A stretch of 60,512 bases of DNA from an uncultured Rivibacter sp. (GTDB lineage: Bacteria > Pseudomonadota > Gammaproteobacteria > Burkholderiales > Burkholderiaceae). The stretch spans positions 1 to 60,512 of the forward strand of contig CAMLLU010000033.1 of assembly GCA_946480925.1 (NCBI GenBank). Direction: 5' to 3'. Positions 9,279 through 18,577 of the stretch are shown here, in pieces. Below the pieces are notes generated by a model that worked only from the letters and a program-made list of their open reading frames with translations, had not been told where the DNA came from and ran no database searches. The translations under genes and the position numbers were made by a program. Numbering within the stretch: the first letter of the stretch is position 1; each line of letters starts with the position of its first letter.

Positions 9279-9295
9279 TTGAAACAGCGGTTCAA
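9279..9295. promoter_or_regulatory. Candidate KdgR operator between kdgF and kduI
   Basis: TTGAAACAGCGGTTCAA is a near-palindrome that fits the KdgR consensus TGAAAC-N3-GTTTCA at 11 of 12 defined positions. It lies in the kdgF/kduI divergent spacer, preceded by a run of seven T. The kdgR gene is in the same cluster. Binding is an inference. Confidence 0.7.
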
Positions 9296-9412
9296 TCGAC
9301 GAGAACCGGATTTCCGGGAAAGTCCTAAGGGGCTGTGACAGCAGCGCAACAGCCTGCGATTCCAGGCCTCCCCCCGTCGTCGAAATGCAGCCGTTCCGCG
9401 AAGAGGAGAACC

Positions 9413-10249
9413 ATGGAGATTCGACAGCCCATCCACAGCGAGCACGCCAGGACGCTCGACACCACCGGCCTGCGCAAGCAGTTCCTGGTGGAAGACATCT
9501 TTCGCCCCGACGAGGCCACGCTCACCTACAGCCAGATCGACCGCATCATCGTGGGCGGCGTGATGCCGGTGACCCGGGCGGTGACCTTCTCGCCGGAACT
9601 CGGCAAGCACACCGGCACCGATTTCTTCCTGCAGCGGCGCGAGCTGGGCCTCATCAACATCGGCGGCGCGGCCGTGGTCACGGTGGACGGCCAGGTGTTC
9701 GAGGTGGGCGCGCGTGAGGCGCTCTACATCGGCCAGGGTGCGCGCGAGCTGTCGTTCGCCAGCGCAGACTCGGCCCGGCCCGCGAAGCTGTATTTCAACT
9801 CCGCACCGGCGCACACCAGCTACCCGCACAAGAAGGTCGCGCTGGCCGAGGCCTCGCCCGAAACGCTGGGCGACCCCAAGACCAGCAACCGCCGCACGAT
9901 CCACAAGTTCCTCGTGCCCGACGTGCTGCCCACCTGCCAGCTGCTCATGGGCATGACGCAGCTCGAAGAGGGCAGCCTGTGGAACACCATGCCCTGCCAC
10001 ACGCACGACAGGCGCATGGAGGTGTACTTCTATTTCGACATGCCGGAAAACGGCGTCGTCTTCCACATGCTGGGCCAGCCGCAGGAAACGCGGCACCTCG
10101 TGGTGCGCAACGAGCAGGCGGTCATCTCGCCGAGCTGGTCCATCCACTCCGGCGTGGGCACGCAGGCCTACACCTTCATCTGGGGCATGGTGGGCGAGAA
10201 CCAGGTCTTCAAGGACATGGACCACGTGCCCATGACAACCCTCCGCTGA
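9413..10249 (+). CDS. kduI: 5-dehydro-4-deoxy-D-glucuronate isomerase
   Basis: This cytoplasmic zinc isomerase converts DKI (4-deoxy-L-threo-5-hexosulose uronate) to 3-deoxy-D-glycero-2,5-hexodiulosonate. The ATG at 9413, preceded by GAGGAG, gives 278 residues, the same as E. coli KduI, starting [17 protein letters not shown]. The metal site [14 protein letters not shown] and the later His in SWSIHSG are intact. It is followed by kduD 20 bp downstream, so the two successive enzymes form one unit. Confidence 0.97.
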   Translation: MEIRQPIHSEHARTLDTTGLRKQFLVEDIFRPDEATLTYSQIDRIIVGGVMPVTRAVTFSPELGKHTGTDFFLQRRELGLINIGGAAVVTVDGQVFEVGAREALYIGQGARELSFASADSARPAKLYFNSAPAHTSYPHKKVALAEASPETLGDPKTSNRRTIHKFLVPDVLPTCQLLMGMTQLEEGSLWNTMPCHTHDRRMEVYFYFDMPENGVVFHMLGQPQETRHLVVRNEQAVISPSWSIHSGVGTQAYTFIWGMVGENQVFKDMDHVPMTTLR

Positions 10250-10269
10250 ACTTCCTTGCCGTGAGCCAC

Positions 10270-11031
10270 ATGATCCTCGACAACTTCCAACTCGACGGCA
10301 AGGTCGCCGTCGTCACCGGCTGCGACACCGGCCTGGGCCAGGGCATGGCCCGCGCGCTGGCGCAGGCCGGCGCCGACATCGTCGGCGTCAACGTCAGCGA
10401 ACCCAGGGAAACCGCGCGCCAGGTCGAAGCGCTGGGCCGCCGCTTCCTCGACCTGCGCGCCAACCTCGCCGACACCAGTTGCATCGAAGGCCTGGTGAAG
10501 GAGGCCGTCAAGGTCTCGGGCCACGTGGACGTGCTGGTCAACAACGCCGGCATCATCCGCCGCGAAGACGCGCTCAAGTTCTCCGAGAAGGACTGGGACG
10601 ACGTCATGAACATCAACCTCAAGACGGTGTTCTTCTTCTCGCAGGCGATGGCACGGCAATACATCGCGCAGGGCTCGGGCGGCAAGATCATCAACGTGGC
10701 GTCGATGCTCTCGTTCCAGGGCGGCATCCGCGTGCCTTCGTACACCGCGTCGAAGAGCGGCGTCATGGGCATCACGCGGCTCATGGCCAACGAATGGGCG
10801 GGCCACCGCATCAACGTGAACGCCATCGCGCCGGGCTACATGGCCACCAACAACACGGCCGCGCTGCGCGCCGACGAGGGCCGCAACCAGGCCATCCTCG
10901 AGCGCATTCCGGCCGGTCGCTGGGGCACGCCCGACGACTTGGCAGGGCCTGTGGTGTTCCTGGCCTCCACCGCATCCGACTACGTCAACGGCTACACCGT
11001 CGCGGTAGACGGCGGCTGGCTGGCGCGCTGA
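10270..11031 (+). CDS. kduD: 2-deoxy-D-gluconate 3-dehydrogenase / KduD
   Basis: This short-chain dehydrogenase reduces 2,5-diketo-3-deoxygluconate to 2-keto-3-deoxygluconate. The ATG at 10270 gives 253 residues, the same as E. coli KduD; a GTG three codons earlier (10261) is possible. It has the nucleotide motif GCDTGLGQG, the NNAG motif, Ser in VASMLSF and the YTASKSG catalytic pair. It follows kduI closely and precedes a REP-like repeat and togM. Confidence 0.96.
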   Translation: MILDNFQLDGKVAVVTGCDTGLGQGMARALAQAGADIVGVNVSEPRETARQVEALGRRFLDLRANLADTSCIEGLVKEAVKVSGHVDVLVNNAGIIRREDALKFSEKDWDDVMNINLKTVFFFSQAMARQYIAQGSGGKIINVASMLSFQGGIRVPSYTASKSGVMGITRLMANEWAGHRINVNAIAPGYMATNNTAALRADEGRNQAILERIPAGRWGTPDDLAGPVVFLASTASDYVNGYTVAVDGGWLAR

Positions 11032-11063
11032 CGAGACAAGAAAGAGAACCGACGCGCCAGGCA

Positions 11064-11155
11064 CCTTCTCCCGCTGGCGGGAGAAGGCGGGGATGAGGGT
11101 GGTACGCGCCGCACCAACCCTCACCCCAACCCTCTCCCGCAGGCGGGAGAGGGGG
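11064..11155. repeat. REP/BIME-like double hairpin, copy 1
   Basis: Two hairpins face each other. The first is CCTTCTCCCGC/GCGGGAGAAGG and the second CCCTCTCCCGC/GCGGGAGAGGG, with GGGATGAGGGT and ACCCTCACCCC pairing between them. An almost identical copy lies at 23677-23769. This one is between kduD and togM and may shape mRNA stability or termination. Confidence 0.9.
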
Positions 11156-11189
11156 CAGGGCGCCACAACGCGGCGCAGGAGACAACCTG

Positions 11190-12074
11190 ATGTACGAGAA
11201 CAAGCGCCTGGGCTTCTTGTTCGTGTTGCCCTTCGTGCTGGGTGTGCTGGCGTTCAAGCTCTTCCCCTTCGTGATGAGCTTCGCGCTGAGCTTCACGCAG
11301 TACGACATCATCAACCCGCCCCAGTACGTGGGGCTCGACAACTACAAGGAACTTGCGTTCAGCGACCCGCTGTTCCGCAAGTCGCTGGGCGTGACGATCG
11401 CCTTCGTCGCGCTCACCGTGCCGCTGCGGCTGGCCTTTGCGCTCTTCATCGCGCACGTGCTGAACTTCAAGCTGCGCGGCATCAACTTCTTCCGCTCGGC
11501 CTACTACCTGCCGTCGATCCTGGGCGGCTCGATCGCGGTGTCGGTGCTGTGGCGGTTCATCTTCTCGCAGCACGGGCTGGTGAACATCGTGCTCGGCAAG
11601 TTCGGCATCGACCCGGTGCCGTGGCTGGCCGACGAGCACTACTCGCTGTGGACCATCGTGCTGCTCAACGTGTGGCAGTTCGGCTCGGCCATGGTGATCT
11701 TCCTGGCCGCGCTGCAGAACGTGCCCACGTCGCTCTATGAGGCGGCCGAGATCGACGGTGCGTCGAAGTGGCAGCAGTTCTTCCGCATCACCATCCCCCT
11801 CATCACGCCGGTGATCTTCTTCAACCTCGTGATGCAGACGGTCCACGCCTTCCAGGAGTTCAACGGGCCGTACATGGTCACCGAAGGCGGGCCGTTGCAC
11901 GCGACCTACCTGCTGTCGCTCTACATCTACGACCAGAGCTTCCGCTACTTCAACCTCGGCTACGGCAGCGCGCTGTCGTGGGTGATGTTCACGCTCGTCG
12001 TCACGCTCTCGGCCCTCTCGTTCTGGAGCTCGAAGTACTGGGTGTTCTATTCCGGCGAAAAGGACCGCAAGTAA
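11190..12074 (+). CDS. togM: Oligogalacturonide ABC transporter permease TogM
   Basis: This inner-membrane permease of a carbohydrate ABC importer (MalF-like, 294 residues) has about six membrane helices. It shows the permease EAA loop YEAAEIDGASKWQQFFRITIP near residues 184-204. The start follows a GGAGA ribosome site. It is directly followed by togN, with the TAA and ATG adjacent. With TogN, TogA and TogB it should import oligogalacturonides that Ogl then splits. Confidence 0.9.
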   Translation: MYENKRLGFLFVLPFVLGVLAFKLFPFVMSFALSFTQYDIINPPQYVGLDNYKELAFSDPLFRKSLGVTIAFVALTVPLRLAFALFIAHVLNFKLRGINFFRSAYYLPSILGGSIAVSVLWRFIFSQHGLVNIVLGKFGIDPVPWLADEHYSLWTIVLLNVWQFGSAMVIFLAALQNVPTSLYEAAEIDGASKWQQFFRITIPLITPVIFFNLVMQTVHAFQEFNGPYMVTEGGPLHATYLLSLYIYDQSFRYFNLGYGSALSWVMFTLVVTLSALSFWSSKYWVFYSGEKDRK

Positions 12075-12977
12075 ATGAGTGCCGTCATGACATCTCACGA
12101 CACGGCGGTCGTTTCGAGCGCCGAAGCCCAGCGCACCGCGCGCCGCGAACGCATCAGCGCCGTCGTGCGCTACGTCATCCTCATCGCGGTGGGCCTGCTG
12201 ATGCTCTACCCGATGATCTGGCTCGTCGGCGCCTCGTTCAAGAGCAACTCGGAGATCTTCACCGAGGTGGGTTTCTGGCCGTCGGGCTTCGACCTCACCG
12301 CCTATGCGAAGGGCTGGAAGACCAGCACCGAATACACCTTCGCGACCTACTTCCTGAACTCGTTCGCGATCATCATCCCGCGCATCATCGTCACGGTGAT
12401 CTCGTGCGTGCTGGTGGCCTACGCCTTCGCGCGCTTCGAGTTCACCGGCAAGAAGCTGCTGTTCTCCATCATGGTGGGCACGATGATGCTGCCGCACATC
12501 GTGCTGCGCATCCCGCAGTACCTCATGTTCAAGGAGTTCGGCTGGCTCGACAGCTTCGCGCCGCTGATCGTGCCCTCGGCCTTCGCCACCGACACCTTCT
12601 TCGTGTTCATGCTGGTGCAGTTCCTGCGCGGCATCCCGCGCGACATGGAGGAGGCGGCGCAGATCGACGGCTGCAACGCGCTGCAGCTGCTGTGGCACAT
12701 CGTCGTGCCGCTGCTCAAGCCGGCCATCATCTCCGTGGTGGTGTTCCAGTTCATCTGGACCATGAACGACTTCATGGGCCCGCTCATCTACCTGTCCACG
12801 GTGGAGAAGTATCCCGTGTCGCTGGCGTTGAAGATGAGCATCGGCGCCACCGAAGAAGTCGAATGGGCCAGCGTCATCGCGATCTCGGTGGTCGCACTGC
12901 TGCCCTCCATCGCGGTGTTCTTCGCCGCCCAGCGCCACTTCATCGAAGGCGCTGCGTCCTCCGGCATCAAAGGTTGA
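12075..12977 (+). CDS. togN: Oligogalacturonide ABC transporter permease TogN
   Basis: This is the second, MalG-like permease, 300 residues with six hydrophobic helices and the EAA loop MEEAAQIDGCNALQLLWHIVVP. The ATG begins the base after the togM stop. It partners TogM in the membrane and contacts the ATPase TogA, whose gene starts 13 bp later. Confidence 0.9.
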   Translation: MSAVMTSHDTAVVSSAEAQRTARRERISAVVRYVILIAVGLLMLYPMIWLVGASFKSNSEIFTEVGFWPSGFDLTAYAKGWKTSTEYTFATYFLNSFAIIIPRIIVTVISCVLVAYAFARFEFTGKKLLFSIMVGTMMLPHIVLRIPQYLMFKEFGWLDSFAPLIVPSAFATDTFFVFMLVQFLRGIPRDMEEAAQIDGCNALQLLWHIVVPLLKPAIISVVVFQFIWTMNDFMGPLIYLSTVEKYPVSLALKMSIGATEEVEWASVIAISVVALLPSIAVFFAAQRHFIEGAASSGIKG

Positions 12978-12990
12978 TCGGAAGTCCCCC

Positions 12991-14121
<1,131 letters not shown>

Positions 14122-14170
14122 CCCGCGCCACGCATACCAAGAGCATCCCCGAAGAGAAGAGGAGACACAC

Positions 14171-15466
14171 ATGAAACGACGCCACGGCCTTGCGGCCACC
14201 ATTGCGCTGGCCTGCGGTCTTGCCGCTCCGGGCGCCTTCGCACAGGAGCAGACCCTGCGCTTCTCGTGGTGGGGCGGCGGCGAACGCCACGAAGCCACGC
14301 TCAAGGCCATTGCCGTCTTCGAGGCCAAGAACCCCGGCGTCAAGATCAAGGCCGAATACATGGGCTTCCAGGGCTACCTGGAGCGCCTGACCACGCAGAT
14401 CGCGGGCGGCTCCGAGCCCGACATCATGCAGATCAACTGGGCCTGGCTCGCCATGTTCTCGAAGACGGGCGAGGGCTTCTACGACCTCAACAAGAGCAAG
14501 CCGCTGCTCGCGCTGAACCAGTTCTCCGAAGAAGAGCTGAAGATGGGCATGGTGCGCGACAAGCTCAACGCGCTGCCGTCGTCGTACACCGCCCGCATCT
14601 TCCTGTGGAACAAGGCCAGCTTCGACCGCGCCGGCCTGCCGCTGCCCACCACCTGGGAGCAGCTCTTCGCAGCCGGCCCCGTGTTCAGGCAAAAGCTGGG
14701 TGACAAGGCCTACGCGATCGACGGCGAGGCCTACGACATGATCCTCACGTCGCAGGCCTACATCTACCAGAAGTACGGCACGCCCTACGTGCACCCCTCG
14801 CAGCCCAAGGTAGCGATGAGCGAACAGGCCGTGCTCGAGTGGGTGCAGACCTACAAGAAGCTCACCACCAACAACGTGGGCGTGCCGCTGCCGCTGCGCG
14901 CGAGCCTCGGCGGTGCCGAGAAACCCACCGAGCAGCAGCCCGACTGGGTGGTGGGCAACTGGGCCGGCAACTACACCTGGGACTCGGTGCTGCGCCTGCG
15001 CGAGAGCACGCTCAACAAGGAGCAGAAGCTCGAGGTCGGCGATTTCCTCACCCTGCCCAACGCCAAGAACAGCGGCATGTTCGGCCGGCCCGCGCTCATG
15101 TTCACCGTGAGCAAGCGCAGCAAGCACCCCGAGGTGGCGGCCAAGTTCCTCAACTTCCTGCTCACCGACCCGGAGGCCGCGCGTCTGCTGGGCCTCTCGC
15201 GCGGCGTGCCGGCGGCCGACAGCCAGTTCCACACGCTGGTGAAGGAAAACCGCATCGCGCCGCTGGAGCTCAAGGCCTACCTGCAGATCAAGAAGCAGAA
15301 GGACGCCGGCAAGATCGACCTGCCTTCACCGTTGTTCGAGAACGCGCGCTTCCAGAAATTCATGCGCGAAGTCTTCGAGACGGTGGCCTACGGCAAAGCC
15401 ACCGAACAGGAAGCCGCTCGCCGGCTGCTCGAAGAGGGCAATGCGCTGCTCCAGCGCATCAAGTGA
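14171..15466 (+). CDS. togB: Oligogalacturonide-binding periplasmic protein TogB
   Basis: This is the extracellular-solute-binding subunit, 431 residues, with a Sec signal peptide MKRRHGLAATIALACGLAAP ending AFA before QEQTLRFSWWGG. The 'FSWWGGGERHEATLKAIAVFE' opening and 'GYLERLTTQIAGGSEPDIMQ' are typical of family 1 binding proteins for oligosaccharides. A GAGGAG-like ribosome site precedes the ATG. It ends the tog operon and is followed by a short spacer with a possible terminator before ogl. Confidence 0.9.
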   Translation: MKRRHGLAATIALACGLAAPGAFAQEQTLRFSWWGGGERHEATLKAIAVFEAKNPGVKIKAEYMGFQGYLERLTTQIAGGSEPDIMQINWAWLAMFSKTGEGFYDLNKSKPLLALNQFSEEELKMGMVRDKLNALPSSYTARIFLWNKASFDRAGLPLPTTWEQLFAAGPVFRQKLGDKAYAIDGEAYDMILTSQAYIYQKYGTPYVHPSQPKVAMSEQAVLEWVQTYKKLTTNNVGVPLPLRASLGGAEKPTEQQPDWVVGNWAGNYTWDSVLRLRESTLNKEQKLEVGDFLTLPNAKNSGMFGRPALMFTVSKRSKHPEVAAKFLNFLLTDPEAARLLGLSRGVPAADSQFHTLVKENRIAPLELKAYLQIKKQKDAGKIDLPSPLFENARFQKFMREVFETVAYGKATEQEAARRLLEEGNALLQRIK

Positions 15467-15554
15467 CCTGTTGACCTGTTTGCAACGGATCGGGTTCATC
15501 TGCATGTCCTCGATCTCCTAGGTCCGGACCTTCCGGATCGGTTCACCGGCTGAG

Positions 15555-15580
15555 GGCCCAGCGCCCCGGCCGGGCTTTTT
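15555..15580 (+). terminator. Possible weak terminator between togB and ogl
   Basis: A short GC hairpin (GCCC/GGGC around CGGCC) is followed by five T at 15576-15580. The stem is short, so it may only attenuate transcription into ogl. Confidence 0.35.
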
Positions 15581-15606
15581 GAGTCCACCCTTTCCACGTC
15601 GTTGCG

Positions 15607-16761
15607 ATGAGCAAGTCCACCGTTCGCCAACTCGCCTTCCACACCACGCAAGACCGCGACACCGGCGCGCGCGTCACGCGCCTCACGCCCACCGATGTGA
15701 CCTGCCATCGCAACTACTTCTATCAGAAGTGCTTCACCAACGACGGCAGCCACCTGCTCTTCGGCGCCGAGTTCGGCCCCGGCACGAGCTGGAACTACCA
15801 CCTGCTGGACCTTTCGACGCAGCAGGCCGTGCAGCTGACCGACCAGGCCGGTGAAAACACCTTCGGCGGCTTCCTGAGCCCGGACGACCGGCATCTCTAC
15901 TTCGTGCGCGCCGAGAGGCAGCTCATCCGCCTGTCGCTCGCCACGCTGGCCGAAGAAGTGGTGTACGTGGTGCCCGACGACTGGGTCGGCTACGGCACCT
16001 GGGTCGCCAACTCGGCCTGCACGAAGATGGTCGGCATCGAGATCCGCAGGAGCGACTGGTTTCCCTTGAGCGACTGGCAGAAGTTCCGCGAGATGTTCTT
16101 CGCGAAGCCGCGCTGCCGCATGATCCGCATCGACCTCGCCACCGGCGCGCGCGAGGTGATCCACGAGATCGACGGCTGGCTGGGCCACCCGCAGTACCGC
16201 CCGTTCGACGACGACACCGTGGCCTTCTGCCACGAAGGCCCGCACGACCTGATCGACGCGCGCATGTGGTTCTGCAACGAAGACGGCAGCAACGTGCGCT
16301 GCGGCAAGGAACACGCCGCGGGCGAAAGCTGCACGCACGAGTTCTGGGTGCCCGATGGCTCGGCCATGGTCTACGTGTCGTACCTCAAGGGCCACAAGGA
16401 GCGCTGGATCTGCTCGCTCGACCCGGTGACGCTCGAGAACCGCCGCCTGACCGGCATGCCGCCCTGTTCGCACCTCATGAGCAACCACGACGGCACGCTG
16501 ATCGTGGGCGACGGCTGCGAAACCCCGGCCGACGTGGACGACACCGGCGGCTACCAGGTCAAGAACGACCCGTACCTGCACCTGTTCGACCTGAAGGCCG
16601 GCACCGAGCGCAGCATCGCGCGGCACGACAGCTCGTGGCGCGTCTACAAGGGCAACCGCCAGGTCACGCACCCGCACCCTTCGTTCACGCCCGACCAGAA
16701 GCAGGTGCTCTACACGTCCGACCACGAAGGCGAGCCCGCCATGTACCTGGCCAGTCTATGA
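15607..16761 (+). CDS. ogl: Oligogalacturonide lyase (PL22)
   Basis: This cytoplasmic beta-propeller lyase cuts short, unsaturated oligogalacturonides into monomers that feed KdgF and KduI. The 384-residue length matches family PL22, and there is no signal peptide. Candidate manganese ligands include His in PPCSHLMSN and the Q-x-x-H-x-H set in RQVTHPHPSF near residues 350-360. Family text such as GENTFGGFLSPDDRHLYFVR and EFWVPDGSAMVYVSY is present. It follows the tog operon, which supplies its substrate. Confidence 0.94.
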   Translation: MSKSTVRQLAFHTTQDRDTGARVTRLTPTDVTCHRNYFYQKCFTNDGSHLLFGAEFGPGTSWNYHLLDLSTQQAVQLTDQAGENTFGGFLSPDDRHLYFVRAERQLIRLSLATLAEEVVYVVPDDWVGYGTWVANSACTKMVGIEIRRSDWFPLSDWQKFREMFFAKPRCRMIRIDLATGAREVIHEIDGWLGHPQYRPFDDDTVAFCHEGPHDLIDARMWFCNEDGSNVRCGKEHAAGESCTHEFWVPDGSAMVYVSYLKGHKERWICSLDPVTLENRRLTGMPPCSHLMSNHDGTLIVGDGCETPADVDDTGGYQVKNDPYLHLFDLKAGTERSIARHDSSWRVYKGNRQVTHPHPSFTPDQKQVLYTSDHEGEPAMYLASL

Positions 16762-16848
16762 GCCACCCCCGTAACGCCAGCGAACCGGCAAGGCCTGGTC
16801 CGCGGCGGCTGCTTGGCTGTGGGAGGAAACGCATAGAGATCTAGTTCT

Positions 16849-16878
16849 CGACGCGGTGACCGCATTGGCACCGCGTCG
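16849..16878. promoter_or_regulatory. Perfect 10-bp inverted repeat upstream of the first pectate lyase
   Basis: CGACGCGGTG and CACCGCGTCG are exact inverse complements separated by 10 bp, about 90 bp before the pectate lyase start. It could be an operator, a leader hairpin or the ogl terminator; no T-run follows. Confidence 0.6.
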
Positions 16879-16891
16879 GATCGATGCCGCA

Positions 16892-16916
16892 GGCCTGACG
16901 CCTCGCGGTGGGAGCA
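16892..16916 (+). promoter_or_regulatory. Shared 25-nt leader block, copy 1
   Basis: This 25-nt block matches 20430-20454 with only three differences. Both begin GGCCTGACGCCT and end 52-57 bp before the start codon of a pectin enzyme gene. The function is unknown. Confidence 0.5.
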
Positions 16917-16968
16917 GGGCGCGGCCTGTCGTCGCCCTCGATGTATTCACCACCAACGAGGAAAGATC

Positions 16969-18459
16969 ATGGACAAGAGAAAGGCATTCAAGCTTTATGC
17001 GGCCGTCGCTGCCGTGCTGGGCGCGGGCGTCACGCAGGCGTCTGCGGCGGACTGGCCGAGCGGCTATTCGAAGTGCGCCGACGAAGGCGGCACCTGCAAG
17101 GCCGGCACAGCCACGCGGCCGGTGTCGTTCGGCATCAAGGACAAGTGGGTCGTCAAGAACCTCTCAGGCAACATCGCCTGCACGGCGGCCACCTTCGGCT
17201 CCGACCCGAACCCCGGCATCAAGAAGAAGTGTGCGGTAGGCCCAGTGGGCTCGACCACGCCGACTCCCGCCCCGACACCGGCTCCCACCCCAGCGCCGAC
17301 GCCGGCTCCCACGCCTGCACCGACTCCTGCGCCCACACCGGCGCCCACACCCGCACCGAGTGCCGACGCGAGCCGTGATGTCGCACCGACCAACGGCTGG
17401 GCCAGCCAGAACGGTGGCACCACCGGCGGATCGGCCGCCAGCTCCAGCTACGTCTACAAGGTCAGCTCGCCGTCGCAGCTCAAGGCCGCGCTCGAAGTAG
17501 CCGGCAGCAACGCCAAGATCGTCAAGGTCTACGGCACCATCGACATGGCCTCGTCCGACAACGGCGGTGCGTTCACCAGCAAGTCGGACCAGAAGGCGCG
17601 CAACCCCATCAACCTGCCGTCCAACACCACGCTCATCGGCATCGGCTCCACGGCCACCATCGCCAACGCGGTCATCAACGTCAAGGGTGTGTCCAACGTG
17701 ATCGTGCGCAACCTCACGATCGAGAACCCATGCGACATCGCGCCCACGTGGGACCCGGACGACGGCTCCACCGGCAACTGGAACTCCGAATACGACGGCC
17801 TCGTCGTCGACAGCTCGAAGAACGTGTGGATCGACCACAACCGCTTCACCGACGCACCGCAGACCGACGACAAGTCACCGGTCGAGAACGGCAAGGTCAA
17901 GCAGTGCCATGACGGCGCGCTCGACGTGAAGAACGGCTCGGACTACGTGAGCGTGACCAACAACGTGTTCGAGCTGCACGCGAAGAACAACCTCATCGGT
18001 TCTTCGGACAGCAAGACCAGCGACGAGGGCCACCTCACCGTGACCTTCCGCGACAACCACTTCAAGAACGTGAGCGAACGCGCCCCGCGCGTGCGCTTCG
18101 GCCGCGTGCACGTGGTCAACAACTACTTCGAAGGCAGCAAGTCGCACTCGGTGTACGCGCACGGCTACAGCATCGGCGTGGGCTACAAGGCGCAGATCCG
18201 CTCGGAGCAGAACGCGTTCGACATCACCGGCGCGAGCAGCTGCCCCGACGTGGTGAAGAACCCGGGCTCGTCGAGCAAGACCGGTGCCATCAGCGACACC
18301 GGCTCGCTGCTCAACGGCGCGGCGCTCAACCTGTCGAGCGCCTGCAGCTTCGCGGCCTCGAGCTGGAGCCTCCCCTACAGCAACAGCGCCGTGTCGGCGT
18401 CGCAGGTGAAGGCCCGCGTGCTGTCGAACGCAGGCACCGGCAAGCTCACCGTCAACTGA
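16969..18459 (+). CDS. Pectate lyase (PL1) with N-terminal Cys module and PTPA linker
   Basis: This secreted 496-residue enzyme cleaves polygalacturonate by beta-elimination. It has a signal peptide ending ASA. A roughly 65-residue module follows with four Cys (36, 43, 71, 88), reading [15 protein letters not shown] and [19 protein letters not shown] repeat linker (about 98-130) then leads to a PL1 parallel beta-helix domain from about residue 140. The lyase part has VWIDHNRF and the catalytic-region [17 protein letters not shown] (the two Arg of RxPxxR). The Cys module recurs in the next lyase and is probably carbohydrate-binding, by position rather than by proven family. A strong hairpin follows the stop. 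Confidence 0.93.
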   Translation: MDKRKAFKLYAAVAAVLGAGVTQASAADWPSGYSKCADEGGTCKAGTATRPVSFGIKDKWVVKNLSGNIACTAATFGSDPNPGIKKKCAVGPVGSTTPTPAPTPAPTPAPTPAPTPAPTPAPTPAPTPAPSADASRDVAPTNGWASQNGGTTGGSAASSSYVYKVSSPSQLKAALEVAGSNAKIVKVYGTIDMASSDNGGAFTSKSDQKARNPINLPSNTTLIGIGSTATIANAVINVKGVSNVIVRNLTIENPCDIAPTWDPDDGSTGNWNSEYDGLVVDSSKNVWIDHNRFTDAPQTDDKSPVENGKVKQCHDGALDVKNGSDYVSVTNNVFELHAKNNLIGSSDSKTSDEGHLTVTFRDNHFKNVSERAPRVRFGRVHVVNNYFEGSKSHSVYAHGYSIGVGYKAQIRSEQNAFDITGASSCPDVVKNPGSSSKTGAISDTGSLLNGAALNLSSACSFAASSWSLPYSNSAVSASQVKARVLSNAGTGKLTVN

Positions 18460-18514
18460 CCCCGAGCCCCGCGTGACGCGCGGGCGCGTGTTCGATGCGC
18501 CGCCCGCGCCTTGC

Positions 18515-18539
18515 GGCCGGCCCCTGCGGGGCCGGCCTT
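18515..18539 (+). terminator. Hairpin between the two modular pectate lyases
   Basis: GGCCGGCCCC (18515-18524), loop TGC and GGGGCCGGCC (18528-18537) form a perfect 10-bp stem, followed by TT. With so few T it may be an attenuator or mRNA-stabilising hairpin rather than a full terminator. Confidence 0.6.
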
Positions 18540-18577
18540 CCCCGAGCTGTTCCCAAAACAAACGAGAGGAAGACGCG

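Noticed and set aside
17269..17360. Regular short repeats that could suggest a CRISPR array
   Set aside because: The 12-bp period encodes a Pro-Thr-Pro-Ala linker in frame; there are no spacers of constant length.
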